NCBI RefSeq assembly: GCF_014649795.1
Contig: NZ_BMTS01000011.1
Coordinates: 108,391-172,390 of the forward strand
Reading direction: 5' to 3'
Source of the DNA: Streptomyces melanogenes
GTDB lineage: Bacteria > Actinomycetota > Actinomycetes > Streptomycetales > Streptomycetaceae
Length of the DNA stretch: 64,000 nucleotides
Numbering within the stretch: position 1 is the first letter of the stretch; every line of letters starts with the position of its first letter. The notes beneath the pieces are model-generated. The model ran no database searches. It had not been told where the DNA came from and saw only the letters and a list, made by a program, of their open reading frames with translations. This document shows positions 51,128 through 60,223 of the stretch, one piece after another. The position numbers and the translations under genes are program-made.

Positions 51128-52551
51128 CGGTTCGCCAGGACCTGGTCGACCTGGGACTCGGCGGTGGCCAGCAGCTTGTCGACGTCCGCGTCCTTGTTGG
51201 TGAGGACCCCGGACATCACGTTGTCGAGGACCTTGTAGATCTCCTGCGCCTTGGGCGGCTCGGCCTTGCCGGGGACCGGGTTGTCCATGTACGCCTTGAA
51301 GTTCACGACGGGCATGGTCGCGTGGTCGGCGCGCGCCTTGTCGTCGGCCGTCTTGGTCGCGCCGAGGAAGAAGTTCGGCTGCGGCACGCCGACCGGCAGC
51401 CCGTCCGCCTTGCTGCGCGACCAGTCGAACTGGCCCTTGCCCGGGGAGAGCGTCTTGAGGTTCAGCCAGGCGATAGCCGCCTTGATCTTGTCGGGCGAGC
51501 TGCCCTTCTTGATCATGTAGCCGTTGCCGCCGCCGAGCGTGGCCTTGCCGCCGGGGATCGGCCCCATGCCGAAGTTCTCGTACTCGGCGCCCAGTTGCTG
51601 GACCATGTACGCGATGTCATCGGGCGCGGCGAGGAACATGCCGATCTTGTCGGCGGTGATCTGCTTCTGGAGATCACCCCACTTGAGCAGCTGCGTCTTG
51701 CTCATGCTGGCGTCGGTCCAGCGCATGTCGTGCAGGTTCTGGACGACCTGGCGGCCGAGGTCGGTGCGGAAGGCGGCCTTGGTCCCGTCGGCCGAGACCA
51801 CGTCGCCGCCGAGGCCGTAGAGGGCCGCGGTGTAGTGCCAGCCGCCGGTGTTCTCGGCGCTGTAGTCGCCGTAGCCGTAGACGCCGTTGCCGAGCGCGGC
51901 GATGGCCTTGGCGTCGGCGCGGACCTCGGCCCAGGTGGTGGGCGGGCGGTCGGGATCGAGTCCGGCCCGCTGGAAGAGCTTGCGGTTGATCAGCAGGCCC
52001 ATCCGGTAGTTGCTGGTCGGGACGCCGTACAGCTTGCCGTCCTTCTTCAGTACGCCGAGGACGCCCGGGTCGATGTCGGCGAGCGCGGGGACCGACTTCT
52101 GGTTGACGTACGCGGAGATGTCGGCGGCGCCGTCGTTGTCGAGGACCTGCTGGAGGTCGGTGAAGTACGTGTAGAACACGTCGGGTTGGGACTTGGCCTT
52201 GAGCATCGCGGTGAACCGGGCCGGCTCCTCGCACTGGCCGGGCGTCGACCTCCCGACGATCCTGACGTTCGGATACGCCTTGTTGAAGGTGGCGACGTCC
52301 TCGTTCCACTCCTTCAGCTCGGCGGCCTTGGCGGCGGGCGGCATGCAGTCGATGGTCAGCGTGACCTTCGCCTTGGGGTCGAGCGGGGCGGCCGGGTCGG
52401 ACGAACCTCCTTTGGCGGAGCCGTCGTCGCCTCCGTTGCCGCTGCTGCTGGTGCCGCAGGCGGCGAGGGCGGTCAGGGCGGCGGCGCAGAGGAGGGCGGC
52501 CGCCGGGGTGCGGCGCGGGGGTCGGACGGGGCGGAGCCGGGTGCGTCTCAT
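51124..52551 (-). CDS. Extracellular sugar-binding lipoprotein of the ABC importer
   Basis: The 475-aa protein has a lipoprotein signal (ALLCAAALTALAACGTSSSG; lipidated Cys about residue 32) and a CUT1-type solute-binding fold (KVTLTIDCMPPAAKAAELKE, VPTSNYRMGLLINRKLFQRA). It captures oligosaccharides outside the membrane for the two permeases. Sequence alone does not give the sugar. With GH87 and GH13 enzymes alongside, alpha-1,3-gluco-oligosaccharides are the favoured ligand. The leader contains TTGCG half-sites like those near lacI. Confidence 0.88.
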   Translation of the reverse strand: MRRTRLRPVRPPRRTPAAALLCAAALTALAACGTSSSGNGGDDGSAKGGSSDPAAPLDPKAKVTLTIDCMPPAAKAAELKEWNEDVATFNKAYPNVRIVGRSTPGQCEEPARFTAMLKAKSQPDVFYTYFTDLQQVLDNDGAADISAYVNQKSVPALADIDPGVLGVLKKDGKLYGVPTSNYRMGLLINRKLFQRAGLDPDRPPTTWAEVRADAKAIAALGNGVYGYGDYSAENTGGWHYTAALYGLGGDVVSADGTKAAFRTDLGRQVVQNLHDMRWTDASMSKTQLLKWGDLQKQITADKIGMFLAAPDDIAYMVQQLGAEYENFGMGPIPGGKATLGGGNGYMIKKGSSPDKIKAAIAWLNLKTLSPGKGQFDWSRSKADGLPVGVPQPNFFLGATKTADDKARADHATMPVVNFKAYMDNPVPGKAEPPKAQEIYKVLDNVMSGVLTNKDADVDKLLATAESQVDQVLANR

Positions 52552-52637
52552 CGATGGTCCCCTTCGGGCTCAGCGTGGGAGGGCCCCGGCCGACGGGCCC
52601 CGGGGCGCGGCACACTCAACCACCGACGCCAGATGGA

Positions 52638-52671
52638 CGCAATATCTCGCGCTGAAATCGCAAATGATTGA
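52638..52671 (-). promoter_or_regulatory. Weak LacI-type half-sites upstream of the sugar importer operon
   Basis: CGCAA (52638-52642) and CGCAAATGATTG (52659-52670) resemble the half-sites of the stronger motif at 53788 and 58397. They lie about 90-120 bp upstream of the binding-protein ATG. The match is partial. Confidence 0.35.
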
Positions 52672-52710
52672 CAGGTCACCGACTGCCGGACATGCCCGCC
52701 CCGCACACAA

Positions 52711-52742
52711 CAGCGCGCCGGGCGAGGACGCCCGGCGCGCTG
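52711..52742 (-). terminator. Terminator downstream of the lacI-type gene
   Basis: The 14-bp arms CAGCGCGCCGGGCG (52711-52724) and CGCCCGGCGCGCTG (52729-52742) pair perfectly around AGGA. They separate the regulator from the importer operon. Confidence 0.85.
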
Positions 52743-52765
52743 AGGTCATGAGGGAGGTACGCGGG

Positions 52766-53773
52766 TCAGCGCGGCACCTGGGCCGTGGAGCCGCGCACCA
52801 CCAGCTCCGGCTCGAAGAGCAGCTCTCCGGGCGGCACCACCCCGCCCCCGATCTGCGCGGACAGCAGCTCCACGGCGGCCCGCCCCATGGCCTCGATGGG
52901 CTGGCGCACGGTGGTCAGCGGGGGCTCGGTGCAGTTCATGAAGGCGGAGTCGTCGTACCCCACCACCGAGACGTCGCGCGGCACGTCCAGGCCCCGGCGG
53001 CGGGCCGCCCGCACGGCGCCGAGGGCGAGCGGGTCGCTGGCGCAGATGATCCCGGTGACCCCGCGCTCCAGCAGCCGCGACGCGGCCGCCTGGCCGCCCT
53101 CCAGGGAGAACATCGCCCGCTCCACGCGCTCCTCGGGCAGCCCCTCGCCGGCCGCCTCGGCCAGGGCGCGGGCGGCGTCGAGCTTGCGCCGGGAGGGCAC
53201 GTGGTCGGGCGGGCCGAGCACCAGGCCGATCCGCCGGTGGCCGAGCGAGACCAGATGGCGCCAGGCCTGCTCCACGGCGACCGCGTCGTCGCAGGCCACA
53301 CAGGGGAAGTCGAGGTGCTCTATGGAGGCGTTGATCAGCACCACGGGCACCTTGCGGTCGGCGAGCTGCTGGTAGTGCCCGTGCGGGGCGTCCATCTGCG
53401 CGAACAGGCCGCCCGCGAAGACCACACCGGAGACCTGCTGCTGGAGCAGCAGCTCGACGTAGTCGGCCTCGGAGACCCCGCCCTTGGTCTGGGTGCACAG
53501 CACCGGGGTGAGCCCCTGCTGCGCCAGCGCACCGCCGATGACCTCGGCGAACGCCGGGAAGATCGGGTTCTGCAGCTCCGGCAGGACCAGGCCGACGAGC
53601 CGCGCCCGCTCGCCGCGCAGCTGGGTGGGGCGCTCGTAGCCGAGGACGTCCAGGGCCGTGAGCACGGCCTGCCGGGTGGACTCGGAGACCCCCGGCTTGC
53701 CGTTGAGCACCCGGCTGACCGTGGCCTCGCTGACCCCGACCTTCTTGGCCACCTGAGCAAGTCGTCGCGTCAT
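52766..53773 (-). CDS. LacI family transcriptional regulator
   Basis: The 335-aa regulator has an N-terminal LacI helix-turn-helix (residues 3-50; LAQVAKKVGVSEATVSRVLN, then GKPGVSESTR) and a periplasmic-binding-protein-like sugar domain (about 60-330; LVGLVLPELQNPIFPAFAEV, VVGYDDSAFMNCTEPPLTTV). It is the obvious local repressor of the GH87-ABC-GH13 locus. The ATG at 53773 is chosen because the HTH begins directly after it. A palindromic candidate operator covers its own leader. Confidence 0.92.
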   Translation of the reverse strand: MTRRLAQVAKKVGVSEATVSRVLNGKPGVSESTRQAVLTALDVLGYERPTQLRGERARLVGLVLPELQNPIFPAFAEVIGGALAQQGLTPVLCTQTKGGVSEADYVELLLQQQVSGVVFAGGLFAQMDAPHGHYQQLADRKVPVVLINASIEHLDFPCVACDDAVAVEQAWRHLVSLGHRRIGLVLGPPDHVPSRRKLDAARALAEAAGEGLPEERVERAMFSLEGGQAAASRLLERGVTGIICASDPLALGAVRAARRRGLDVPRDVSVVGYDDSAFMNCTEPPLTTVRQPIEAMGRAAVELLSAQIGGGVVPPGELLFEPELVVRGSTAQVPR

Positions 53774-53787
53774 GCGCGCAAGACTAG

Positions 53788-53814
53788 CGCAAGCCCTGCA
53801 AGTCGCTTGCGTAG
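53788..53814. promoter_or_regulatory. Candidate LacI operator upstream of the lacI-type gene
   Basis: The site reads CGCAA-N4-TGCAAGTCGCTTGCG, with a perfect GCAAG-TCG-CTTGC inverted repeat at 53798-53810. A further CGCAAG is at 53777. The same arrangement, with identical spacing, occurs at 58397-58423 before the glucanase gene; 19 of 27 positions agree. Confidence 0.6.
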
Positions 53815-53817
53815 CTG

Positions 53818-53854
53818 CGGATGCCGCCCCGGAGGGAGCCCGGAGCGGCATCCG
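53818..53854 (-). terminator. Terminator downstream of the GH87 gene
   Basis: The 15-bp arms 53818-53832 and 53840-53854 pair with one mismatch around a seven-base loop, 19 bp beyond the glucanase stop and before the lacI promoter. Confidence 0.75.
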
Positions 53855-53872
53855 CCGTTCACCGCGCGACCG

Positions 53873-56800
53873 CTACGGGTTGATGTTGATCTTGAAGGTG
53901 GACGTGGTGTTCCTGATGTCCTGTGCGTTGTCCGAGAACTTCAGGCCGTTGAACGTCACCTCGCCGACCGCCGGACCCTGTCCCCCCTCCGGCATCTCGT
54001 TGGCCCACAGTCCGAACCCGGACTTGGCGTCATAGGCGTCACCGCTGCGGTGCGCCCCGGAGATGCTGATGTTGCTCAGGACGGTGTCCTTGATCGGGAA
54101 CTGCGGCTGCCCTCCTACGTAGTTGGTCTGGAACATCACTCCGCTGTACGTCGGGGAGATGATGTCGACGTTGTTGATCCGGATCCCCTGGAACACCTTC
54201 GACGCCGAGAAGAGCCAGATCCCGGGGAAGGTCTGCGCTCCCCAGAAGTGCCCTCCGGACCGCTCGATGGTGACGCCGTCGAACGTCGTCGGCCCGGTCC
54301 CGAAGCCGTTCATCGGATAGCCGAAGTCCAGCGAGCTGACGGTGATCCCGGAGTAGACGAGCGTGTCCGCGATCCGGATGTTGCGGAAGGTGTTGTCGTA
54401 CCCGCCGTAGACGGCGACTCCCGCGGCCCGCCAGGTCAGCAGCGAGGTCAGGTTCTCGTAGACGTTGTTCTTCTCGTCCGCGCCGCCCGCGTCGATCGCC
54501 GAGAACAGCGCGAAGCTGTCGTCGCCGGTGGCCCGGGCCTCGTTGTTGACCACGTGGTTGTCCGTGGACCCGTTGGTCATGTTGACGCCGTCCGCGAAGG
54601 TGTCGCGGATCCGGGTGTTCTTGATGGTGATCCGGTCGGTGTTGGCCCCCCAGTACAGGCACACCTGGTGCTCGGCCCAGATGTCGTCGATGGTCATGTC
54701 CGCGACGTTGGAGAAGTCGAAGACCTTCCCCGGTCCGTCGATGCGCGAGGTGTAGTTGCCGAAGTACGCGAAGCCCGTGAACACCGAACCGTTCGCCGTG
54801 TTCTCGGCGCGGAAGCCGATGTCGGTGTTCTCCTGGCCCGCCGGCGCGTGGAACCGCGTGTACCAGGGCCCGGCCCCGACCACCCGCACCGCCTTGCCGT
54901 ACACCTGGAACTTGCTCGACGTCTGGTAGTCGCCGGGCGGCAGATACACACCGACCAGCTTGCCGGTGGTGTCCATCCGCACCTTGTCCAGCGCGTTCTG
55001 CACGTCCTGGTGGGTGAATCCGGCGGGCACGGTGTACGTCGCCGGGTCCGGGTCGGGCAGCACGGACGCCTGCTCCAGGCTGATGAAGTCGATCGCGTAC
55101 GAGGAGGAGTTCGCGGCGTCCTTCTGCAGCCGGATCGTGCTGCCCTTGGGCACGGTGTCGCCGAGCAGCACGTTCGCCTCGTCGTAGACGTGGCGGGGCG
55201 CGCCCGAGCCCGGGGAGTTGCCGGGTCCGGTCTCGGCGCCGTACAGCCAGGCGTACTTGGACGTCAGGGTGACGGCCTTGCGGAAGGTGCCGTCCACATA
55301 GACGTCAAGGGTGGAGTCGATGCCCCCGCCGCCCGCCGCGTCCGGGATCGAGAACCGGGTGACCAGGGTGTTGGTGGGTGCCCTGGTCGTGAACTCCACA
55401 TAGCTGCCCGTGCTGTTGAGCGTGACGGCCTTGCGGCCGGACGCCTCGCCCGCGAGGTCACCGACGGTCCGGTTGGGACCGACGACCTTGGCCCCGCCGC
55501 CCGTGACCCCGTCCTCCGCCTCGTACGTGTCGTACGGCATGTTGGCGCCGCGTCCCACGAAGAGGGGCTGGGTGCTGGTGTTGTTGCCGCGCTTCACCGG
55601 CAGTTCGTTGCTGTCGTCCGCGATCACCACCTTCGCCGTGTACGTGCCGTTGGCCGCCGTCCAGCTGCCGAGGTTCACCGCCGGGGCGCTCGCGCCCGCG
55701 GCGATCGTGCCGTCGTACGCACCGGTGAGGGTCTTCACCGGCGCGCCCGCCGCGTCCAGGAGCGTGAGCGTGACGGCGTGGGACCCGCCGCCGGACGCCA
55801 CCGTGCCCTGGTTCTTCACGGTCACCGAGAAGGACACCGACTGGCCCGCCGAGGGGGCGCTCGGGGACCAGCCCACACCGGAGGCGATCAGGTCGGAGGA
55901 GGCGACCGGCTTGATCACCAGCGGGGTGCCCGTGATGCTGTTGTTGGAGTCGTTCTGCTCGATGACGCTGTTGTCCGGATCAACGACCGCGCCCAGTGCG
56001 TAAGTTCCCGCGTCGTGCGAGCCGATGTTCGCCGTCACGGTCTGCGAGGCTCCGGCGGCCAGTGCGCCGACGTTCGTGGTGCCCGCCTTGGCCCCGCCGA
56101 GCTGGAAGGCGACGGTGGTGGCGGGCGAGGCCGAGGTCCCCTTGTTGTGCACGGTCGCGGAGAGCGTGACGGCGTCCGACTCCACCGGCGCGGCCGGGGC
56201 GGCGCTCAGCGCGGTGACCTCCAGGTCCGGGTTGGGCGCGGGCACCCCGATGACCTGGAACTCGGCGATCTGCCCGGCCGTCGCGCCCGAGTTGGCGGTG
56301 AACCTCAGCTGTACGTCCGCGACCCGCGCGGCGAGCGGGACCGTCACCGTGTTCCCGCTCGACGGGTTGAAGGTGTAGTCCTTCGCGGCGACCAGGCTGG
56401 TGTACCCGGTCGCGCTCTGCTCGCGGCCGAGGATCTGGATGTTCTGCGTCCGGGTGCCCCAGCCGCTGTCCGGGTTGAGCTTCAGCACCACCGAGCCGGT
56501 GTCGGCGTTGGCGCCGAGCTTCACGGTGAGCGTGTTCGGATAGCTGTTGGCGGCGCCCTCCCAGTAGGTGGTGAGGCTGTTGTCGACGGCGTTCTCCGCG
56601 ACGAAGTTCTGGATCACCGAGGACGCGGTGATCGGCTTGCCCACCGCGAGGTTGGAGCCGTCGCCGGAACTCCCGTTGCGGGTCACGGTGTTGCTGCTGC
56701 CCGACTGGTTCCCGGCCGCGTCCCTGGCTCGTACGAAGTACGAGACGGTCAGGTTCGCGGGCTGGCTGTCGGTGTACGTGGTGACGTTCCCGGCCACGCT

Positions 56801-58174
56801 CTTGACCAGGGTCTGGTTGGCGTAGACGTCATAGGCCGTGACGCCCACGTTGTCCGTCGAGGCCTGCCAGGTGAGCTTGATCTGGCCGCTCGACGGCTCG
56901 GTGAAGGCGAGGCCGCCCGGTGCGGTGGGCGCCTGGGTGTCCCCGGTGTCGCCCTTGCGCGTGACGGTGTTGCTGTCGGCCGACTGGTTCCCGGCCGCGT
57001 CCTTCGCTCGTACGTAGTACGAGACGGTCGCGCCGGTCGGCTGGGTGTCGGTGTACGCGGTGGTGCTCCCGGCGACGCTGGTGCGCAGCTCGCCGTTGGC
57101 GTAGACGTCGTACCCGGTCACGCCCGTGTTGTCCGTCGCGGCGTCCCAGGTCAGCCGGATCTGACCGGTGGCGGGCTCGGTGTACGCGAGGTTCCTCGGG
57201 GCCGTGGGCGGCTCGGTGTCGCCGGTGGCGGGGCCGTAGACCTCCAGCTCGGAGAGCTGCCCCGCGGGCTGGCCGGTGTTGGCGGTGACCAGGACCCGTA
57301 CGTACCGGGTGGTCACCGCGTCGAAGGCGAGGGCGGCGGACTGGCCGGTGGCCGCGCTGAACTCGTACGCCTTGGCGGCGGTCAGATCGGTGAAGTCGGT
57401 GCCGTTGGCCGAGCCCTGGATCTTCAGCGTCTGGGTGCGCGCACCCCAGCCGTCCGGCAGCCGCAGCACCACCCGGTCGATCCGGACGGAGGCGCCGAGG
57501 TCGGCCTGGAGCCACTGCGGCAGGGCGCCGTTGGCGCTCTCCCAGTAGCTGGCCCGGTCATCGTCGTTGGCGTTGCCCGGCACATAGGTCTGGGTGTGGC
57601 TGCTGGCGGTCAGGGTCTTGCCCAGGGCCAGGTTGCCGCTCGCATCACCCGCGGCGTGCACCTCCAGCTCCGCGAGCTGGGCGGCCGGCCAGCCGGTGTT
57701 CGCCCGGACGTCGATCCGTACGAACCGGGTCTGGGCGGCGGGGAAACCTATCTTCACGGTGTTGCCGGAGCCCGGGCTGAAGCTGTACGCGGCCGAGCTC
57801 ACCAGGGTGGTGAAGCTCGTCCCGTCGGCGCTGCCCTGCACCGCGAGGGTCTGCTGCCGGGCCTCCCACCCGGCGGGGAGCTTGAGGACGACTTCGTCCA
57901 CGCGCGCGGAGGCGCCGAGATCGGCCTGCACCCACTGCGGGAGGCTGCTGCCGGAGCTCTCCCAGTAGGTCGAGGCGTTGCCGTCGGTGATGTTGGCGGC
58001 GGTGTAGGGGGCGTTGGCGCTGGAGCCGGCGGCCGGCCGGCCCGCCGCGAGGTTGGGGCCGCCGGCCGCCGAGGCGGAGAGCGACGGCCATCCGACCATC
58101 ATCAGACTGGTGGCGACCACGGCGGCGAAGAGCGCCCGCGCCCGTGCGCGCCCTCTCCGGTGGGGGATTCTCAT
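53873..58174 (-). CDS. Secreted multidomain GH87 alpha-1,3-glucanase (mutanase/mycodextranase type)
   Basis: The 1433-aa exoenzyme has a signal peptide (1-36) and two discoidin domains (about 40-175, 181-315). Two fibronectin III domains (about 320-407, 412-500) and a third discoidin domain (about 508-643) follow. Then come two CARDB-like domains (about 650-755, 758-875), a CBM6/35-like domain (about 880-1035) and a right-handed beta-helix catalytic domain (about 1045-1433). Asp1195 (TFADGVNM) and Asp1218-Asp1219 (ATGDDSFALFS) are spaced 23 and 24 residues apart, exactly as the catalytic triad of GH87 alpha-1,3-glucanases. It should attack alpha-1,3-glucan of fungal walls or biofilms. ATG 58174 begins directly at the signal peptide. 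Confidence 0.88.
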   Translation of the reverse strand: MRIPHRRGRARARALFAAVVATSLMMVGWPSLSASAAGGPNLAAGRPAAGSSANAPYTAANITDGNASTYWESSGSSLPQWVQADLGASARVDEVVLKLPAGWEARQQTLAVQGSADGTSFTTLVSSAAYSFSPGSGNTVKIGFPAAQTRFVRIDVRANTGWPAAQLAELEVHAAGDASGNLALGKTLTASSHTQTYVPGNANDDDRASYWESANGALPQWLQADLGASVRIDRVVLRLPDGWGARTQTLKIQGSANGTDFTDLTAAKAYEFSAATGQSAALAFDAVTTRYVRVLVTANTGQPAGQLSELEVYGPATGDTEPPTAPRNLAYTEPATGQIRLTWDAATDNTGVTGYDVYANGELRTSVAGSTTAYTDTQPTGATVSYYVRAKDAAGNQSADSNTVTRKGDTGDTQAPTAPGGLAFTEPSSGQIKLTWQASTDNVGVTAYDVYANQTLVKSVAGNVTTYTDSQPANLTVSYFVRARDAAGNQSGSSNTVTRNGSSGDGSNLAVGKPITASSVIQNFVAENAVDNSLTTYWEGAANSYPNTLTVKLGANADTGSVVLKLNPDSGWGTRTQNIQILGREQSATGYTSLVAAKDYTFNPSSGNTVTVPLAARVADVQLRFTANSGATAGQIAEFQVIGVPAPNPDLEVTALSAAPAAPVESDAVTLSATVHNKGTSASPATTVAFQLGGAKAGTTNVGALAAGASQTVTANIGSHDAGTYALGAVVDPDNSVIEQNDSNNSITGTPLVIKPVASSDLIASGVGWSPSAPSAGQSVSFSVTVKNQGTVASGGGSHAVTLTLLDAAGAPVKTLTGAYDGTIAAGASAPAVNLGSWTAANGTYTAKVVIADDSNELPVKRGNNTSTQPLFVGRGANMPYDTYEAEDGVTGGGAKVVGPNRTVGDLAGEASGRKAVTLNSTGSYVEFTTRAPTNTLVTRFSIPDAAGGGGIDSTLDVYVDGTFRKAVTLTSKYAWLYGAETGPGNSPGSGAPRHVYDEANVLLGDTVPKGSTIRLQKDAANSSSYAIDFISLEQASVLPDPDPATYTVPAGFTHQDVQNALDKVRMDTTGKLVGVYLPPGDYQTSSKFQVYGKAVRVVGAGPWYTRFHAPAGQENTDIGFRAENTANGSVFTGFAYFGNYTSRIDGPGKVFDFSNVADMTIDDIWAEHQVCLYWGANTDRITIKNTRIRDTFADGVNMTNGSTDNHVVNNEARATGDDSFALFSAIDAGGADEKNNVYENLTSLLTWRAAGVAVYGGYDNTFRNIRIADTLVYSGITVSSLDFGYPMNGFGTGPTTFDGVTIERSGGHFWGAQTFPGIWLFSASKVFQGIRINNVDIISPTYSGVMFQTNYVGGQPQFPIKDTVLSNISISGAHRSGDAYDAKSGFGLWANEMPEGGQGPAVGEVTFNGLKFSDNAQDIRNTTSTFKININP

Positions 58175-58528
58175 GGGTCCTCGATCCGTGCGGCTAGGGT
58201 TTCTGCACTGAAGAACCAAGACTTTTGCGTTGAGCGGTCAGAGAGTTGCAGAGATATGCCAAGGCGTCCATGGCTCTCACACCACTGACCAACCCCCCGC
58301 CACCCAGCTCCCGCCTGCCGGAACGATCGCTTTCGCAGGCATCGGCGGTCGGTCCTGCGGCTTTTCGGAGCTGCTGTCGCATGCCCGTAAATTCACCGCA
58401 AACAATGCAAACGACTTGCGTGGGATTTGCGTAGTGCTGCCGCGCGAAAGGGCGGCCGGGAACGCGGCGGTGCCCACGGTGCGAACAGATTTCGGAATGC
58501 CTCAGGGAGCCGTCTACCGTGCATAGGC
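58175..58528. other. Divergent regulatory region between the GH87 gene and the CitA-type kinase gene
   Basis: This 354-bp region has no gene. It contains the candidate LacI operator at 58397-58431, a lone TTTTGCGT half-site at 58223-58230 closer to the glucanase ATG, and presumably the promoters of both flanking genes. Confidence 0.55.
58397..58431. promoter_or_regulatory. Candidate LacI operator upstream of the GH87 gene
   Basis: CGCAAAC (58397), TGCAAAC (58406), CTTGCGT (58415) and TTTGCGT (58426) form two almost concentric inverted repeats. The first 27 bases copy the layout of the lacI leader site. It lies about 225 bp before the glucanase ATG and about 100 bp before the divergent kinase gene, so either could be the target. 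Confidence 0.55.
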
Positions 58529-60223
58529 GTGAGTGCCGTCCCCCGCACGCCCCCGCCCGGACGGCGGCGGTTCGGCTGGCCGCAGCGCGTCTTCTCCCAG
58601 GTGCTGCTGATGCAGCTGGCCGTCGCCGCCGGTGTCACCGTGCTCGCGACCGGCCTGTTCCTCGCCCCGCTCAGCCACCAGCTCGACGACCAGGCGATGC
58701 GCCGGGCCCTCGCCATCGCCCAGTCGACGGCCGCCCAGCCACAGGTCGCGACGGACCTGGTCGCGTCCCGGCCCGCCGCCGACGGCCCCGTGCAGCGCGA
58801 GGCCGAGCGGGTCCGCCGGGCCACCGGCGCCGAGTACGTGGTGGTCATGGACCGGCACGGGGTGCGCTGGTCGCACCCCGGCGGCGGGCAGATCGGCAAG
58901 GTCGTCTCCACCGACCCCAGCGAGGCGCTGGCGGGCGAGGAGGTCATGGAGATCGACAGCGGCACGCTGGGCCGCTCGGCGCGCGGCAAGGTGCCGCTGC
59001 GGGACTCCGGCGGCGCGATCGTGGGGGCGGTGTCCGTCGGGATCGAGTACGACAGCGTGCGCGCCCGGCTGCTCGCCGCCATCCCCGGGCTGCTCGCCTA
59101 CGCGGGCGGCGCCCTCGCGGCGGGCGCGCTCGCCGCGTACCTGATCTCCCGCCGGATCCAGAAGCAGACCCGTGACCTGGCCTTCTCCGATATCTCGGCG
59201 CTGCTCGCGGAGCGCGAGGCGATGCTCCACTCGATCCGCGAGGGCGTGGTGGCGCTCGACCGGACCGGCCGGATCCGGCTGCTCAACGACGAGGCCCAGC
59301 GGCTGCTCGGCGTCGGCCCCGAGGCCGCGGGCCGCCCCCTGGACGAGGTGCTCGGCGCCGGGCGGACGACCGATGTGCTGGCGGGCCGCGTCACGGGCAC
59401 CGATCTGCTGACCGTGCGCGGCCACCGCGTCCTGGTCGCCAACCGCATGCCGACCGACGACGGCGGCGCCGTCGCCACCCTGCGGGACCGCACCGAGCTG
59501 GAGCGCCTGGGCCGCGAGCTGGACTCCACCCACGGCCTCATCGACGCCCTGCGCGCCCAGGACCACGAGCACGCCAACCGGCTGCACACCCTGCTCGGCC
59601 TGCTGGAGCTGGAGATGCACGAGGAGGCGGTCGAGTTCGTCACCGAGGTGGTCGGGGTGCACCGGACGACCGCCGAGCAGGTCACCGAGAAGGTCCGCGA
59701 CCCGCTGCTCGCGGCGATGCTGGTCGGCAAGGCCACCGTGGCGGCCGAGCGCGCGGTCGCCCTGCGCATCACGCCGGACAGCCTGCTGCCCGACCGGCTC
59801 GTCGACCCGCACGGGCTCGTCACGGTCGTCGGGAACCTCGTGGACAACGCGCTGGACGCGGCCGCGGGCACTCCGGACGCCTCGGTCGGGGTGACCCTGC
59901 GCGCCGAGGGGCGTACGGCCGTCCTGCGGGTCGTCGACAGCGGCCCCGGCGTCCCTGACGAACAGCGCGAACTGATCTTCACCGAGGGCTGGTCCACCAA
60001 GGCCCTGCCCGCCCACGGCAAGCGGGGCCTGGGGCTCGCCCTGGTCCGTCGGTTCGCCGAGCGGCAGGGCGGTCACGCGCGCGTGGCGACGGGTCCGGAC
60101 GGCGGCGCCGAGTTCACCGTGGCCCTGCCGGAGGCGCTGAGCGAGGCGCTGGCCGGGGATGCGGGCGGGGCCGTACCGCGTGAGGATCCGGACGGCACCG
60201 CACTGCGGGAGGAAGCGCGATGA
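58529..60223 (+). CDS. CitA/DcuS-type sensor histidine kinase
   Basis: The 564-aa kinase has a membrane helix (about 18-42), an extracytoplasmic Cache/PAS sensor (about 45-175), a second helix (about 185-205), a cytoplasmic PAS domain (about 225-310), a DHp motif with His346 (RAQDHEHANRLHTLLGL) and an HATPase domain (NLVDNALDAA, TEGWSTKALP, GKRGLGLALV). CitA-type kinases sense extracellular di- or tricarboxylates. The GTG at 58529 was chosen; it puts the first helix at the normal distance. The next gene overlaps it by four bases. Confidence 0.9.
   Translation: MSAVPRTPPPGRRRFGWPQRVFSQVLLMQLAVAAGVTVLATGLFLAPLSHQLDDQAMRRALAIAQSTAAQPQVATDLVASRPAADGPVQREAERVRRATGAEYVVVMDRHGVRWSHPGGGQIGKVVSTDPSEALAGEEVMEIDSGTLGRSARGKVPLRDSGGAIVGAVSVGIEYDSVRARLLAAIPGLLAYAGGALAAGALAAYLISRRIQKQTRDLAFSDISALLAEREAMLHSIREGVVALDRTGRIRLLNDEAQRLLGVGPEAAGRPLDEVLGAGRTTDVLAGRVTGTDLLTVRGHRVLVANRMPTDDGGAVATLRDRTELERLGRELDSTHGLIDALRAQDHEHANRLHTLLGLLELEMHEEAVEFVTEVVGVHRTTAEQVTEKVRDPLLAAMLVGKATVAAERAVALRITPDSLLPDRLVDPHGLVTVVGNLVDNALDAAAGTPDASVGVTLRAEGRTAVLRVVDSGPGVPDEQRELIFTEGWSTKALPAHGKRGLGLALVRRFAERQGGHARVATGPDGGAEFTVALPEALSEALAGDAGGAVPREDPDGTALREEAR

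Noticed and set aside
52193..58288. A 2031-codon open frame on the plus strand opposite the glucan locus
   Set aside because: It is the antisense image of the GH87, LacI and binding-protein genes; the translation is arginine/valine/glycine-rich without domains, as expected from high-GC third positions.
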